64,000 bases of DNA from Corynebacterium kefirresidentii (GCA_002154655.1 NGUZ01000001.1:186001-250000); one strand, 5' to 3'. Shown: positions 53,727-63,452, counted from the first letter of the stretch. Notes: generated by a model not told the origin, from the sequence alone. Numbers and translations are program-made.

Positions 53727-55275
53727 TTGCTTGACGATGTCCCTCAACGGAGTTCTAGCACAGTTAGTCGATGTAGAGGCGAACGTTGGCCACGGCCTGC
53801 CAGGGATACATGTTGTGGGTCAGACGGATACCGCGATCTCTGAATCGCGGGATAGGATCAAGACTGCAGCCTTTAACTCCCACCTTCCTTGGCCCAAGAC
53901 CAAAGTGGTCGTCTCGATGTCTCCAGCGTCGCTTCCCAAATCCGGTTCCCACTTTGACTTACCCATAGCGCTCGCAATCCTGGCGGCGCAGGCAGAAGGT
54001 GACTTTCCGCGCTTTGGCAACTCGCCTTCGCCCGCGAGGCGGCTGCAGCGCACCTTGGTTTTGGGAGAACTCGGCCTCGACGGATCCGTTCGGCCCGTCG
54101 CAGGTATTATTCCGGCCCTCCTAGCCGCAAGGGAGCAGGGAATATCAACTCTTATCGTGCCTCCGGGCAACGCAGCCGAAGCAACCTTGGTGCCGGATTT
54201 GGACGTACTCGTCGCAGCATCTTTGAAAGAGGCTTTTAGCTGGGCGTGCGGAAACCGCGGGTTACCGCAGGCGGCGAGTTTTTCTGGCTCGATTGAAGCT
54301 GCGCCTGCAGCCACGATGCGCTTGGACTTTTGCGATATCGCGGGCCAAGCTAATGCAAAATGGGCCGCCGAGGTTGCTGCGGCCGGTGGGCACCACCTTA
54401 TGATGATTGGCCCTCCCGGGGCGGGAAAGTCCATGATTGCCTCCCGTCTGCCGACCATCCTGCCTACACTTACCCCGGATCAGCAGGTAGAGACCACCGC
54501 GATTCATTCGCTTACCGGAACGCCAGGTGAGGTCATTGAGCATGCTCCGTTTATCGCCCCGCATGCCTCGGTTACTCGGGCCGCGCTGCTGGGTGGCGGA
54601 TCCGGGCATCCGCGCCCAGGAGCGGTAAGCCTGGCTCACAATGGTGTGCTCTTCCTCGACGAGGTCAGCGAGGTTGCCGCACCGGTACTCGATGGCCTGC
54701 GTGCCCCGTTGGAAGAAGGACAAGTACGGCTTGCGCGCTCGCGCCGAGAAGTTATCTATCCCGCTCGCTTCCAACTGGTCATGGCAGCAAACCCGTGTAG
54801 GTGCTCGGCAGAAGATCCTTCGCAGTGCAGGTGTAACCCGCACGAGCGCATGAATTATCTGTCCAACCTCTCCGGTCCGCTCCGGGACCGTCTAGATATG
54901 GTGGTCACCTTAAGTGGGCAGGCGGCGACGATCAACGCGGAGGGCGAAGAAGACTCCGCAGTCATTGCCGAGCGAGTTGCCGCTGCCCGCGAGCGTGCCG
55001 CTGCGCGGTGGTGGGCGGATGGCATTTCCGCGCGGACCAATGGCGAGGTCCCTTCGTCCTACTTGCGCCGAAAGCGGCCGGCTGCGGATGCTGCAATGGT
55101 CATGTTGTCCGCTTACCTGGCGGAAGGCGAAATTTCCCAGCGCGGGGTGGACCGTGTGCTCAGGCTTTCGTGGACCCTAGCTGATTTAGCAGGGAAGATG
55201 CAGCCGGACTTGGATGAAGTGGGACGCGCACTCGACCTGCGTGGCTCCATCAACGTGGGAAGGCTCGCGGCATGA
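53713..55275 (+). CDS. comM: ComM/YifB-type Mg-chelatase-like ATPase
   Basis: ComM is a hexameric AAA+ helicase that helps integrate transformed DNA. The protein is 520 aa from ATG 53713 (a TTG codon two triplets earlier is possible). The N-terminal Lon-like domain covers about residues 1-170. Walker A (GPPGAGKSM) is near residue 235 and Walker B (GVLFLDEVSE) near 314. A CxC and CxCNPHER segment (PCRCSAEDPSQCRCNPHER) is near 362, and a C-terminal helical domain follows. It overlaps yraN upstream and dprA downstream by 4 nt. Confidence 0.94.
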   Translation: MALGNCLTMSLNGVLAQLVDVEANVGHGLPGIHVVGQTDTAISESRDRIKTAAFNSHLPWPKTKVVVSMSPASLPKSGSHFDLPIALAILAAQAEGDFPRFGNSPSPARRLQRTLVLGELGLDGSVRPVAGIIPALLAAREQGISTLIVPPGNAAEATLVPDLDVLVAASLKEAFSWACGNRGLPQAASFSGSIEAAPAATMRLDFCDIAGQANAKWAAEVAAAGGHHLMMIGPPGAGKSMIASRLPTILPTLTPDQQVETTAIHSLTGTPGEVIEHAPFIAPHASVTRAALLGGGSGHPRPGAVSLAHNGVLFLDEVSEVAAPVLDGLRAPLEEGQVRLARSRREVIYPARFQLVMAANPCRCSAEDPSQCRCNPHERMNYLSNLSGPLRDRLDMVVTLSGQAATINAEGEEDSAVIAERVAAARERAAARWWADGISARTNGEVPSSYLRRKRPAADAAMVMLSAYLAEGEISQRGVDRVLRLSWTLADLAGKMQPDLDEVGRALDLRGSINVGRLAA

Positions 55276-56453
55276 GCGAATTAGATCTCTCCACCCCTTA
55301 TGCCACCTGGGTATACCTCAACCGCGTGGTAGAAGGCCCTTCCGCTGCTTTGCAGGCCCTGCTTACGCAGTATCCGGCCGAGGAAATCGCCTATGGAATC
55401 TACCATCGAGCTGAATGGATAGGACCGCTGCTTGCGCGCACGGCCTCCCGTTATGATTGGCTGCGTCAAGCGGAGGATATGGCAGCAGCCGAACGCGTTG
55501 GGGCTCGGCTCATCACGGCAGAAAGCCCAGAGTGGCCAATGGAGGAGTTTGATTCCGCATTCGGCTTCTATCAAAACAGCGGGGAAGCCCCAGCTACCTT
55601 TGATGACCAAGCACTGCCGCCGCACAGCCTCTGGGTGCGTGGCGCCCCTGTGAAACAGGAGGTTGCTCAGGCTGTAGCGATTGTTGGCACTCGCGCCATT
55701 TCTCGCTATGGCTGGCAGGCAACCCAAAACGTAGTGTCCGGATTGGTCCAACACGAATGGACTCCTATATCCGGCGGCGCCTTAGGCGTCGATACCGTTG
55801 CGCATGAAACTGCTTTGCACAACAACGGGCACACGGTAGCTATAGCAGCGTGCGGCATCGATAGGGACTATCCGGCTCGCAATGCCAACCTATTTGCCAA
55901 GATCGCGGATAACGGGTGCGTTATTTCTGAATTCGCACCGGAAACCGCACCGAAGCGACACCGGTTCCTAACGCGCAATCGTTTAGTAGCAGCACTCAGT
56001 CACGGCACCGTAGTTATGGAGGCGGCTTTTCGATCCGGCGCACTTAATACTCTCAACTGGGCAGAAGCGCTAGGACGCGTGGCCATGGCTGTACCAGGGC
56101 CGATAACCACTAGCGGCTCGCTGGGCTGTCACCAGCGCATTCAGGAAGGCCGTGCACAGTTGGTCACCAGTGCCGATGAAATTCGCGCCTTAGTCAGCCG
56201 CGCCGGGGAAGTAGATCCAGGTGCACAATATGAAATCAATTTTGCGGCAACAATGACACAACGCCTCTCCCGCAATGAGTTGCGAGTCTTTGATGCAACA
56301 CCGCCGCCAGGCCAAGAAAAAGCTACGGCAGAGGACATTGCCCGCGACGTGGGATTTCGTCTGCCGTTGACAGTTCACCTTTTATTGGCGTTAGAGAAGA
56401 TGTGTGTCGTTGTCCGCCACGGCAATACCTGGGCGCGCCGGGAAACGGAATAG
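55272..56453 (+). CDS. dprA: DNA-processing protein DprA
   Basis: DprA loads RecA on incoming single-stranded DNA and protects it. The 393-aa protein has an N-terminal extension and a Rossmann fold with AIVGTRAISRYGWQAT near residue 136 and SGGALGVDTVAHETAL near 168. The PGPITTSGSLGCHQRIQEGRAQLV stretch near 276 follows, and a C-terminal winged helix-like domain from about residue 330 closes the protein. It overlaps comM by 4 nt (ATGA), so comM and dprA are coupled. No competence pilus genes are present in the window. Confidence 0.94.
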   Translation: MSELDLSTPYATWVYLNRVVEGPSAALQALLTQYPAEEIAYGIYHRAEWIGPLLARTASRYDWLRQAEDMAAAERVGARLITAESPEWPMEEFDSAFGFYQNSGEAPATFDDQALPPHSLWVRGAPVKQEVAQAVAIVGTRAISRYGWQATQNVVSGLVQHEWTPISGGALGVDTVAHETALHNNGHTVAIAACGIDRDYPARNANLFAKIADNGCVISEFAPETAPKRHRFLTRNRLVAALSHGTVVMEAAFRSGALNTLNWAEALGRVAMAVPGPITTSGSLGCHQRIQEGRAQLVTSADEIRALVSRAGEVDPGAQYEINFAATMTQRLSRNELRVFDATPPPGQEKATAEDIARDVGFRLPLTVHLLLALEKMCVVVRHGNTWARRETE

Positions 56454-56473
56454 ATCGCCCCAGCGAAAGGCGA

Positions 56474-56479
56474 GTACAC
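56474..56479 (+). promoter_or_regulatory. -10 hexamer TACACT of xerC
   Basis: TACACT ends 9 nt before ATG 56489, slightly longer than the window's common spacing of 6-7 nt. Confidence 0.4.
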
Positions 56480-56488
56480 TGCTGTGAC

Positions 56489-57406
56489 ATGAGTGAAGAT
56501 GGAGTTTCCGCGAAAGCGCCGGATATTCAGGGGCAGATGGCTGAGGCTATCGAGGATTTCGTGGATTTCCAACTGCACGTGAAAGGCCGTGCGGAGGCAA
56601 CGGTACGTGGGTATCGCTCAGATTTGCGCGACCTTGCTCGCAGCGTTCCCACCTTTGCGGAATTTAACCTCAACAACCTGCGCCAATGGCTGGCAGAGGC
56701 CGTGGCGGAAGGAAAGTCGCGCTCCACCTTGGCGCGTCGCACCGCAGCGGCCAAAGGATTTTCCACTTGGGCAGTGCGCGAAGGGCACCTCGAGCGAGAT
56801 GTAGCCGCACGGCTAGTCACGCCCAAGGTAGGCCGCCACCTACCGACGGTTCTATCCCCCGAGCAGGCCGGTGAGCTCATGGGCAATGCGGTCTCTGTAG
56901 ACGAAGCTCACTTCCTTCGCGATAGTGCCATCTTGGAGTTGCTGTATGCCTCCGGGATGCGCGTGGCGGAGCTGGTGCGCCTAGACCTGAGCGATATTGA
57001 TTTTCATCGCGGCACCTTGCACGTAACCGGTAAGGGAGATAAGCAGCGCGTGGTGCCTTTTGGTCATGCGGCGGACGACGCCTTGCGACAGTGGATAGAA
57101 AAGGGCCGTGGACAACTCGCTGAGGAAGGAACTAAAGCCGTATTCGTAGGCAGCAGGGGAGGGCGCATTGACCAGCGCCAGGTGCGGCGCATTGTGGATA
57201 GGGCCGCCAAAGTTAGCGGCGCACAGGGGCTTACCCCGCACGGAGTGCGGCACTCGGCTGCCACCCACCTCCTAGAAGGTGGGGCAGATTTGCGCGTTGT
57301 GCAAGAACTATTGGGGCATTCCTCGCTTAATACCACGCAGATCTATACCCACGTTTCTGCGCAAAGATTGCAACGCGTATATAACCAGGCTCATCCTCGA
57401 GCTTAA
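56489..57406 (+). CDS. xerC: Tyrosine recombinase XerC
   Basis: XerC resolves chromosome dimers at dif together with XerD. The 305-aa protein has the N-terminal core-binding domain and a C-terminal catalytic domain. Visible catalytic segments are YASGMRVAELVRL near residue 155, TPHGVRHSAATHLLEGGA near 249 and LGHSSLNTTQIYTHV near 276 with the nucleophile Tyr. Upstream codons from 56402 give an unlike sequence, so ATG 56489 is used. Its stop overlaps the convergent M23 gene by 4 nt. Placement after dprA favours xerC over xerD. Confidence 0.94.
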   Translation: MSEDGVSAKAPDIQGQMAEAIEDFVDFQLHVKGRAEATVRGYRSDLRDLARSVPTFAEFNLNNLRQWLAEAVAEGKSRSTLARRTAAAKGFSTWAVREGHLERDVAARLVTPKVGRHLPTVLSPEQAGELMGNAVSVDEAHFLRDSAILELLYASGMRVAELVRLDLSDIDFHRGTLHVTGKGDKQRVVPFGHAADDALRQWIEKGRGQLAEEGTKAVFVGSRGGRIDQRQVRRIVDRAAKVSGAQGLTPHGVRHSAATHLLEGGADLRVVQELLGHSSLNTTQIYTHVSAQRLQRVYNQAHPRA

Positions 57407-57924
57407 AGCGGCTTGAGGCGTATCACTGGCATATCCAGCAAGGTTAAAGGATCGATATAGGTATCTTTTGCAATGAGGGCGCCCCAGTGTAGGCCGGGAT
57501 AGCCATCGACGGGATTGCCCAAGCGGCCAATGACTTGTCCCTCGCGAACCTCTTGGCCTTGTTTTACGACGCCGTGTACGGGCTGATAAGTCGTCCTTAC
57601 CCCGTCCGCATGGGTGATGGAAACGACCGGTTTCCCTGCCACCGTGCCGACAAACGCGACAACGCCATCTTCAGCGGCTACTACCGGAGAACCCACGGCA
57701 AGGGCCATGTCTACACCGCGGTGGCCGGGACTCCACTTTTGTTCGGGAGCTTCAAACCCGCGCAAAACCCGCGCCGGGTTTGGCTTACCCGAGGCAGGAT
57801 CAACGTAGGCCGTCGCCGGCGGGCAGCACAGTAGTAGGAGGGAAGAAACGACGAGGAAGGCAGTGGTGGTGAAGGTGGGGCGTCGGAAAGCGGGCTTTGA
57901 AAAAGACACAGAAAAATGGCTCAT
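57403..57924 (-). CDS. M23-type peptidase-like protein with missing catalytic histidines
   Basis: This 173-aa protein has an N-terminal signal peptide or anchor (hydrophobic residues about 21-37) and an M23/LytM domain. The metal ligands of the family are present: H68 and D72 in GHRGVDMA and H146 in GLHWGA. However, the residues that normally act as catalytic histidines are replaced: the YxHL motif reads YQPV near 113, and the first His of HxH is Gly144. It may therefore bind metal or peptidoglycan without cleaving it, or act as a regulator. It is convergent with xerC. Similar proteins follow xerC in mycobacteria. Confidence 0.82.
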   Translation of the reverse strand: MSHFSVSFSKPAFRRPTFTTTAFLVVSSLLLLCCPPATAYVDPASGKPNPARVLRGFEAPEQKWSPGHRGVDMALAVGSPVVAAEDGVVAFVGTVAGKPVVSITHADGVRTTYQPVHGVVKQGQEVREGQVIGRLGNPVDGYPGLHWGALIAKDTYIDPLTLLDMPVIRLKPL

Positions 57925-58302
57925 GGGAAAAGCATTAACCAGAGGTCAGCTGCCAGAAAGACCTTGCCTGTGGGGCTGTGGATTACGAGTAGCGGATGGT
58001 CCAATTGGGGTGAATGTGGCGCATGATGCTTAGCAGCTTCGACCCTAGTGTGAATAAGTTGTATTCGGTTTGGAAAAACCAGCGTAGAGGGATTATTCTT
58101 TGAGGCAGCAGTGTGTCCACCATGTGGAGGCATTGACTACGCGCGGCGAAGTTGTCGCTTCCTGCTGGAAGGAAGAGACAGCCTGGCGGCTGACGTGGTC
58201 CTTGGAAACAAGGTGTCAGCGGGGCCTTCGTTGCTAGGGTGCGGAATAAAACACCGCACAATTGGAAAACCGAAAGACAAGATAAAAGAAAGCGAGCGAA
58301 TC
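57925..58302. other. Long rpsB leader region
   Basis: This 378-nt gap separates the M23 gene from rpsB. A promoter candidate is TTGGAA at 58070-58075 with TATTCT at 58094-58099 (18-nt spacing), giving a leader of about 195 nt. The leader has several hairpins: TCCAC/GTGGA near 58112, CTTCC/GGAAG near 58158, the composite stem at 58189-58220 and the hairpin at 58239-58259. No gene is seen; an open frame that runs into rpsB from 58111 has no ribosome site. Confidence 0.55.
58189..58259 (+). promoter_or_regulatory. Structured element in the rpsB leader
   Basis: GCTGAC (58189-58194) pairs with GTCAGC (58215-58220). Inside lies CCTTG-GAAA-CAAGG (58200-58213) with a GNRA-type loop. A second stem follows (GTGCGG, 58239-58244, with CCGCAC, 58254-58259). 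Neither has a T-run. It is a candidate binding site for S2 feedback. Confidence 0.4.
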
Positions 58303-59136
58303 ATGGCAGTTGTAACCATGCGCGAGCTCCTCGACGCTGGTGTGCACTTTGGCCACCAGACCCGTCGCTGGAATCCGAAGATGCGTCGTTTCATCTTCAC
58401 TGACCGTAACGGCATCTACATCATCGACCTGCAGCAGACGCTGACTTACATTGACGAGGCTTATGAGTTCGTCAAGGAAACCGTTGCACACGGCGGCACC
58501 ATCCTGTTCGTTGGCACCAAGAAGCAGGCTCAGGAAGCAGTTGCCGAGGAAGCAACCCGCGTCGGTATGCCTTACGTAAACCACCGCTGGTTGGGCGGCA
58601 TGCTCACCAACTTCCAGACCGTATCCAAGCGTCTGAAGCGCATGAAGGAGCTTCAGGCAATGGACGAGCGTGAGGATGGCTACAAGGGCCGCACCAAGAA
58701 GGAAGTTCTCATGCTCAACCGTGAGCGCGCCAAGCTCGAGCGCGTTCTGGGCGGCATCTCCGATATGGCTAAGACCCCGTCCGCTCTGTGGATTGTTGAT
58801 ACCAACAAGGAGCACATCGCGGTCAAGGAAGCTCACAAGCTGAACATCCCAGTTGTTGCCATCCTGGATACCAACTGCGACCCGGACGACGTCGACTTCC
58901 CGATCCCGGGCAACGACGACGCCATCCGTTCCACCAAGCTGCTCTCCGGCATCGTTGCCTCCGCTGTAGATGAAGGCAAGAAGGCTCGTGAGGAGCGTCA
59001 GCTGGCTGCAGCCAAGGAAGCTGCCGGCGACTCTGCTGAAAAGGAAAAGCGTGACGCTGAGGCGGCTGCCGCAGCTTCCGATCCGGCTTCCGCAGAAAAG
59101 TCTGAGGAAGCATCCGCAGACAAGGCCGAGAAGTAA
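58303..59136 (+). CDS. rpsB: 30S ribosomal protein S2
   Basis: S2 binds late to the 30S subunit and helps initiation. The 277-aa protein starts [23 protein letters not shown], the classical S2 N-terminus. The segment [25 protein letters not shown] is near residue 80. The C-terminus is an Ala/Glu/Lys/Ser-rich extension of about 40 residues. The start is ATG 58303; the upstream frame to 58111 is non-conserved. A terminator 105 nt after the stop partly separates it from tsf. Confidence 0.97.
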   Translation: MAVVTMRELLDAGVHFGHQTRRWNPKMRRFIFTDRNGIYIIDLQQTLTYIDEAYEFVKETVAHGGTILFVGTKKQAQEAVAEEATRVGMPYVNHRWLGGMLTNFQTVSKRLKRMKELQAMDEREDGYKGRTKKEVLMLNRERAKLERVLGGISDMAKTPSALWIVDTNKEHIAVKEAHKLNIPVVAILDTNCDPDDVDFPIPGNDDAIRSTKLLSGIVASAVDEGKKAREERQLAAAKEAAGDSAEKEKRDAEAAAAASDPASAEKSEEASADKAEK

Positions 59137-59240
59137 TCGTACTTTCTTGGTAGGAACCTTCCTTACCTGCGTTTAACTGAATACCCCACGCACTTTTGGT
59201 GTGGGGCAGCAAGGGAGTAATACCTGCCCAAGGCTGTTTA

Positions 59241-59284
59241 CCAACCCCCGCCACCGTGCTCAAACGGCGGCGGGGGTTGGTTTT
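59241..59284 (+). terminator. Terminator after rpsB
   Basis: A 12-bp perfect stem (CCAACCCCCGCC, 59241-59252, with 59269-59280) is followed by TTTT. An earlier smaller hairpin (CCCCAC/GTGGGG, 59184-59206) has no T-run. The rest of the 300-nt gap before tsf contains a GGGTGG/CCACCC hairpin near 59340-59356 and the tsf ribosome site. Confidence 0.88.
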
Positions 59285-59436
59285 ATCTATGCTGGGTGCT
59301 GCTGAAGCCAGCTCCACCTTCATGCATAGGTGAGAAAAGGGGTGGTTTCTGCCACCCTAAAGCGGCGCGATTTCACCGCGTCGACTACGCTGTTTGAACG
59401 AACACTGTTTGATTTTCAAGGAGGATCGCCCCAACT

Positions 59437-60249
59437 ATGGCGAACTACACTGCTGCAGACGTCAAGGCACTGCGCGAAGCTACCGGCTCCGGCATGCTCG
59501 ATTGTAAGAAGGCTCTGGAAGAGTCCAACGGCGACTACGATAAGGCCGTTGAGTACCTGCGCATCAAGGGCGCTAAGAACGTCTCCAAGCGCGCTGACCG
59601 CGAGGCCACCGAAGGCCTGATTGCTGTTTCTGGCAACACCATGGTCGAGATCAACTGTGAGACCGACTTCGTTGCTAAGAACGAGGCTTTCAAGACCTTC
59701 GCAGCCAAGATTGCTGACGCTGCTGCTGAGGCCAAGGCAAACTCCGCTGACGAGCTTAACAACATTGAAATCGACGGTAAGAAGGTCTCCGAGGTAGTGG
59801 ACGAGGAGTCCGCAAAGACCGGTGAGAAGCTGCAGGCACGCCGTGCAGTTACCGTAGAGGGCGACAATGTTGCTGTTTACCTGCACCAGCGTTCCGCTGA
59901 TCTGCCGCCGGCAGTGGGCGTTCTGGTTTCCTACGAGGGTAACGAGGAAGGCGCTCACGCTGCTGCCCTGCAGATTGCTGCAATGAACGCTGAGTACCTC
60001 ACCCGCGAAGACGTTCCCGCAGAGATCGTCGAAAAGGAGCGCGAGATCGCTGAGGCCACCACCCGTGAGGAGGGCAAGCCAGAGGCAGCCCTGCCGAAGA
60101 TCGTGGAAGGCCGCCTGAACGGCTTCTTCAAGTCCATCGTTCTGCTGGAGCAGGCTTCCTTGTCTGATAACAAGAAGACCGTAAAGCAGGTTGCGGAAGA
60201 GGCTGGCACCACCATCACTGGCTTCGTTCGCTACGAGGTTGGCGCTTAA
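59437..60249 (+). CDS. tsf: Elongation factor Ts
   Basis: EF-Ts recycles EF-Tu by nucleotide exchange. The 270-aa protein begins [29 protein letters not shown], the conserved N-terminal UBA-like domain. The core contains [13 protein letters not shown] near residue 73. The C-terminal dimerisation part is complete. GGAGG precedes the start. A terminator follows. Confidence 0.98.
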   Translation: MANYTAADVKALREATGSGMLDCKKALEESNGDYDKAVEYLRIKGAKNVSKRADREATEGLIAVSGNTMVEINCETDFVAKNEAFKTFAAKIADAAAEAKANSADELNNIEIDGKKVSEVVDEESAKTGEKLQARRAVTVEGDNVAVYLHQRSADLPPAVGVLVSYEGNEEGAHAAALQIAAMNAEYLTREDVPAEIVEKEREIAEATTREEGKPEAALPKIVEGRLNGFFKSIVLLEQASLSDNKKTVKQVAEEAGTTITGFVRYEVGA

Positions 60250-60272
60250 GCACGCTCTCGCTTTTAAAACCT

Positions 60273-60304
60273 AGCCCACAAAGGACCGTCCTTTGTGGGC
60301 TTTG
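60273..60304 (+). terminator. Terminator after tsf
   Basis: AGCCCACAAAGGAC pairs with GTCCTTTGTGGGCT with almost no loop (the top pairs must open), followed by TTTGTTG. Confidence 0.8.
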
Positions 60305-60475
60305 TTGTGCGCTAATGGGGTGACCGGCGCGAGGTTCTCTCTTCTCTAGGTGCCTTTTTGGTGCCTAGCTTAAACCCACCGGGCTGCATCGGCAGGTGGT
60401 GTGAGGATGCGAAAGATATATGGGTAAGATGGGGCGGAGATTGAAACTGCCCCGCGTTAAGGAGACGAAGTAGGC

Positions 60476-61204
60476 GTGACTGCTGCAGATATTAAGCGAA
60501 CCGGATATAAGCGAGTAATGCTGAAGCTGGGTGGTGAGATGTTCGGCGGTGGCAAGGTCGGTATCGATCCGGATGTGGTCGAAAACGTTGCCCGCCAAAT
60601 CGCCGAGGTCTCCCGCCAAGGAATCGAGATTGCAGTGGTGATTGGCGGCGGAAACTTCTTCCGCGGCGCGGAGCTATCCCAGCGCGGTATGGACCGGGCA
60701 CGCTCGGATTACATGGGCATGCTCGGCACGGTAATGAATTCCCTCGCTCTGCAGGATTTCCTCAAGCAACAAGGTGTTGATTGCCGCGTACAGACCTCCA
60801 TCAACATGGCGCAGATTGCTGAGCCGTACCTGCCGCTGCGTGCGGACCGCCATTTAGAAAAGGGCCGCGTAGTTATCTTCGGCGCTGGCATGGGTATGCC
60901 GTACTTCTCCACGGATACCACCGCTGCGCAGCGCGCCTTGGAAATTGGCGCCGAGGTTCTGTTCCTGGCTAAGGCAGTCGACGGCGTCTACTCGGATGAC
61001 CCGCGCACCAATCCGGATGCAGAGCTGTACTCCGAAATTACCCCGCGTGAGGTCATTGAAAAGGGCCTAAAGGTGGCAGATGCAACGGCCTTTAGCCTGT
61101 GCATGGACAATGATATGCCGATTTTGGTCTTTAACCTGCTGGAGGAGGGCAATATTGCCCGCGCAGCTGGCGGTGAAGTTATCGGCACGCTGGTGCAGTC
61201 CTAA
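60476..61204 (+). CDS. pyrH: UMP kinase
   Basis: PyrH phosphorylates UMP to UDP in pyrimidine nucleotide synthesis. The 242-aa protein has [11 protein letters not shown] near residue 14, [11 protein letters not shown] near 50 and the uridylate-binding segment [19 protein letters not shown] near 165. The GTG start has AAGGAGA upstream. frr follows after 71 nt. Confidence 0.97.
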   Translation: MTAADIKRTGYKRVMLKLGGEMFGGGKVGIDPDVVENVARQIAEVSRQGIEIAVVIGGGNFFRGAELSQRGMDRARSDYMGMLGTVMNSLALQDFLKQQGVDCRVQTSINMAQIAEPYLPLRADRHLEKGRVVIFGAGMGMPYFSTDTTAAQRALEIGAEVLFLAKAVDGVYSDDPRTNPDAELYSEITPREVIEKGLKVADATAFSLCMDNDMPILVFNLLEEGNIARAAGGEVIGTLVQS

Positions 61205-61275
61205 TACTGTAGCGGCTGCGAACCTGCTACCTTTTTATACAGCCACCCCTATTCGTTTAAGGATGATTTAGCCTC

Positions 61276-61833
61276 ATGATCGATGAGATTCAGCTCGAAG
61301 CAGAAGAGCACATGACCGCTTCCGTCGAGCACACCCGCGAGCAGCTGGTGACCATTCGTACCGGCCGCGCGAACCCCGCCATGTTCAACGGCTTGGTAGC
61401 CGAATACTACGGTGTTCCCACCCCGATTACCCAAATGGCTACCATCTCCGTACCAGAGCCGCGCATGCTGCTCATCAAGCCTTATGAGCAGTCCATGATC
61501 CATGAGATTGAAAATTCCATCCGCAACTCGGATTTGGGCGTCAATCCCACCAATGATGGTCAGGTTCTGCGCGTGACTGTTCCGCAGTTGACCGAGGAAC
61601 GCCGTAAAGAAATGGTGAAGCTGGCTAAGAGCAAGGGTGAGGATGGCAAGATCGCTATCCGTAATATCCGCCGTAAAGCCATGGAGCAGTTGAAGAAGCT
61701 GCAAAAGGACGGCGACGCCGGCGAGGACGAAGTCATCGCAGCAGAAAAGGAAATGGAAAAGATTACCTCCGGCTACATCGAGCAGGTAGACAGCTTGGTA
61801 GAGAATAAGGAAAACGAGCTGATGGAGGTCTAG
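61276..61833 (+). CDS. frr: Ribosome recycling factor
   Basis: RRF with EF-G splits the post-termination ribosome. The 185-aa length and the segment [25 protein letters not shown] near residue 28 are typical. The C-terminal long helix bundle contains the [17 protein letters not shown] segment near 133. AAGGATG-type bases precede the ATG. A terminator lies between it and cdsA. Confidence 0.97.
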   Translation: MIDEIQLEAEEHMTASVEHTREQLVTIRTGRANPAMFNGLVAEYYGVPTPITQMATISVPEPRMLLIKPYEQSMIHEIENSIRNSDLGVNPTNDGQVLRVTVPQLTEERRKEMVKLAKSKGEDGKIAIRNIRRKAMEQLKKLQKDGDAGEDEVIAAEKEMEKITSGYIEQVDSLVENKENELMEV

Positions 61834-61848
61834 GACCTCCGCTTTGTT

Positions 61849-61885
61849 GCCGCCGTGCCTGTCTCCCCGGCCGGCGGCGCTTTTT
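61849..61885 (+). terminator. Terminator after frr
   Basis: GCCGCCG (61849-61855) pairs with CGGCGGC (61872-61878), followed by GCTTTTT. Confidence 0.82.
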
Positions 61886-61984
61886 CTGTTCCAAGGCCCG
61901 CCGCTCCCACAAACGGGGCAGAGCTGGCGGAACTGAGCAAGTTAGCCGGGGAATCACACAAGACAGCGAAAGGAGCCGGTCACG

Positions 61985-62863
61985 GTGAGTGACGCCATAA
62001 ACCGCCGATTGCCACAGCCAAAGAATGGTGCAGGCCGCGACTTGCCGGCCGCTATCGGTGTTGGCGTGGGGCTCGGCGCTCTTGTGGTGCTTGCCGTGTG
62101 GGCCGGTCCGCTGGCTTGGTATGCGGTCGTAGCGCTTGCAGTAGGCGTTGCCATGTGGGAGGTTCTCAGCCGCCTGCGGGAGCATTCCTACTATGTTCCG
62201 CGTACGCTGCTTATCATTCTGGGCCAAGCCATGGTGTGGATCTCATGGCCCCTGGGTGCGCCGGGCCTGGTAGCGGTCTATGTCACTGCGGTGCTGGCAC
62301 TTATGTTTGGCCGCCTTTTCCATAACGGTCGTCATCGTCCGCCTATCAACTACCTGCGTGATATGTCCGTCGGTATTTTTGTGCTGACGTGGATTCCGCT
62401 TTTTGCCACCTTCGCAGCTATGTTGTCGCTAGTGTCGACTCCATTTTCCAGTGGGGCTGCCTCCATCGTCGTCTTTATGCTGTGCGTTGTGGCTTCCGAT
62501 ACCGGCGGATATGTCGCGGGCGTGATGTTTGGCTCCCACCCAATGGCCCCCGCAGTAAGCCCGAAAAAGTCCTGGGAGGGGTTTTGCGGATCCATCATCT
62601 TCGGCGTGGTGACCGGTGCGCTTACGGTGAAATTCCTGCTCCATCATGATGCCTGGGTGGGTGGCCTGATGGGGCTCGGTCTAGTTATCTGTGCCACCTT
62701 GGGCGATTTGGTGGAATCCCAATTTAAGCGTGAGCTAGGTATTAAGGATATGTCGGCCTTGCTTCCTGGCCACGGCGGCCTCATGGACCGTTTGGATGGC
62801 ATGCTACCTTCTGCCATGGTCACCTGGGTAGCGATTAGCTTCCTGTCTACGTTTACACCATAG
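61985..62863 (+). CDS. cdsA: Phosphatidate cytidylyltransferase
   Basis: CdsA makes CDP-diacylglycerol, the precursor of phosphatidylglycerol, cardiolipin and phosphatidylinositol. The 292-aa membrane protein has about eight helices. The signature is present as SPKKSWEGFCGSIIFG near residue 195 and GDLVESQFKRELGIKDMSALLPGHGGLMDRLDG near 240. GTG 61985 has AAAGGAG upstream. A bidirectional terminator separates it from the convergent lapA-like gene. Confidence 0.96.
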   Translation: MSDAINRRLPQPKNGAGRDLPAAIGVGVGLGALVVLAVWAGPLAWYAVVALAVGVAMWEVLSRLREHSYYVPRTLLIILGQAMVWISWPLGAPGLVAVYVTAVLALMFGRLFHNGRHRPPINYLRDMSVGIFVLTWIPLFATFAAMLSLVSTPFSSGAASIVVFMLCVVASDTGGYVAGVMFGSHPMAPAVSPKKSWEGFCGSIIFGVVTGALTVKFLLHHDAWVGGLMGLGLVICATLGDLVESQFKRELGIKDMSALLPGHGGLMDRLDGMLPSAMVTWVAISFLSTFTP

Positions 62864-62884
62864 GAACATCAGACAAACAAAAGC

Positions 62885-62945
62885 CGCCTCTCCGGTATAA
62901 GCTGCCCGAAAATGACGGCAGAACAGGGGAGAGGCGGATTTTATA
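62885..62945. terminator. Bidirectional terminator between cdsA and lapA genes
   Basis: CCGCCTCTCC (62885-62894) pairs with GGAGAGGCGG (62929-62938), with an inner CTGCC/GGCAG stem. It is followed by ATTTTATA, with A-rich sequence on the other side. Confidence 0.88.
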
Positions 62946-62950
62946 TAGAT

Positions 62951-63358
62951 TTATACCTGCTGCGCTTGCTTGCGCAGCTGGCGACGCAACTCAAACATGC
63001 GCCAGCCACCGACTAGCGCCATGATGAGTGCGCCGCCGATAGCAAAAATGAGGAAAGCAATTCCGGCGGGGAACTCGCCGGACCAGCCCAGGAAGTTCAT
63101 GGGAACCTCGTGCTGGTTTTGCATGATGAACACAATGAGGACAATCAGTAGCAGGAATCCTACGATAAGCGCCATCCATGTGCTGGCCGCGAAAGATCCC
63201 TTCGCCTTGCCGGAGGGCTGGGTGGAGTGAGAAGTAGAGTCAGAAACGGCTGGTTCTAGGTCAGAACTAGTCTCCGGTGCAGAAGCGTTCAGCTCCGCCG
63301 AGGAGAGGTCTGCGTCGGAAGAAGAAAAATCATCTGCAGGATAATTTGGATTTGTCAT
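62951..63358 (-). CDS. LapA-domain (DUF1049) membrane protein
   Basis: This 135-aa protein has a Ser/Asp/Glu-rich N-terminal region (residues 1-52), two membrane helices (about 60-80 and 95-118) and a short basic tail (RRQLRKQAQQV). The FIMQNQHEVPMNFLGWSGEFPAG segment between the helices is the LapA/DUF1049 motif. In other bacteria the family is linked to lipid or envelope homeostasis; the role here is unknown. AATAAT lies 6 nt before the ATG. It is divergent from rlmN. Confidence 0.85.
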   Translation of the reverse strand: MTNPNYPADDFSSSDADLSSAELNASAPETSSDLEPAVSDSTSHSTQPSGKAKGSFAASTWMALIVGFLLLIVLIVFIMQNQHEVPMNFLGWSGEFPAGIAFLIFAIGGALIMALVGGWRMFELRRQLRKQAQQV

Positions 63359-63452
63359 GCATCCATTATTTCTTTAATCCTGTCGATTATGCCACTTGGC
63401 GCGGCCTTCAATTGGAAAATCCCACGCAGACCGTGGAAAGATGGGCAATATT

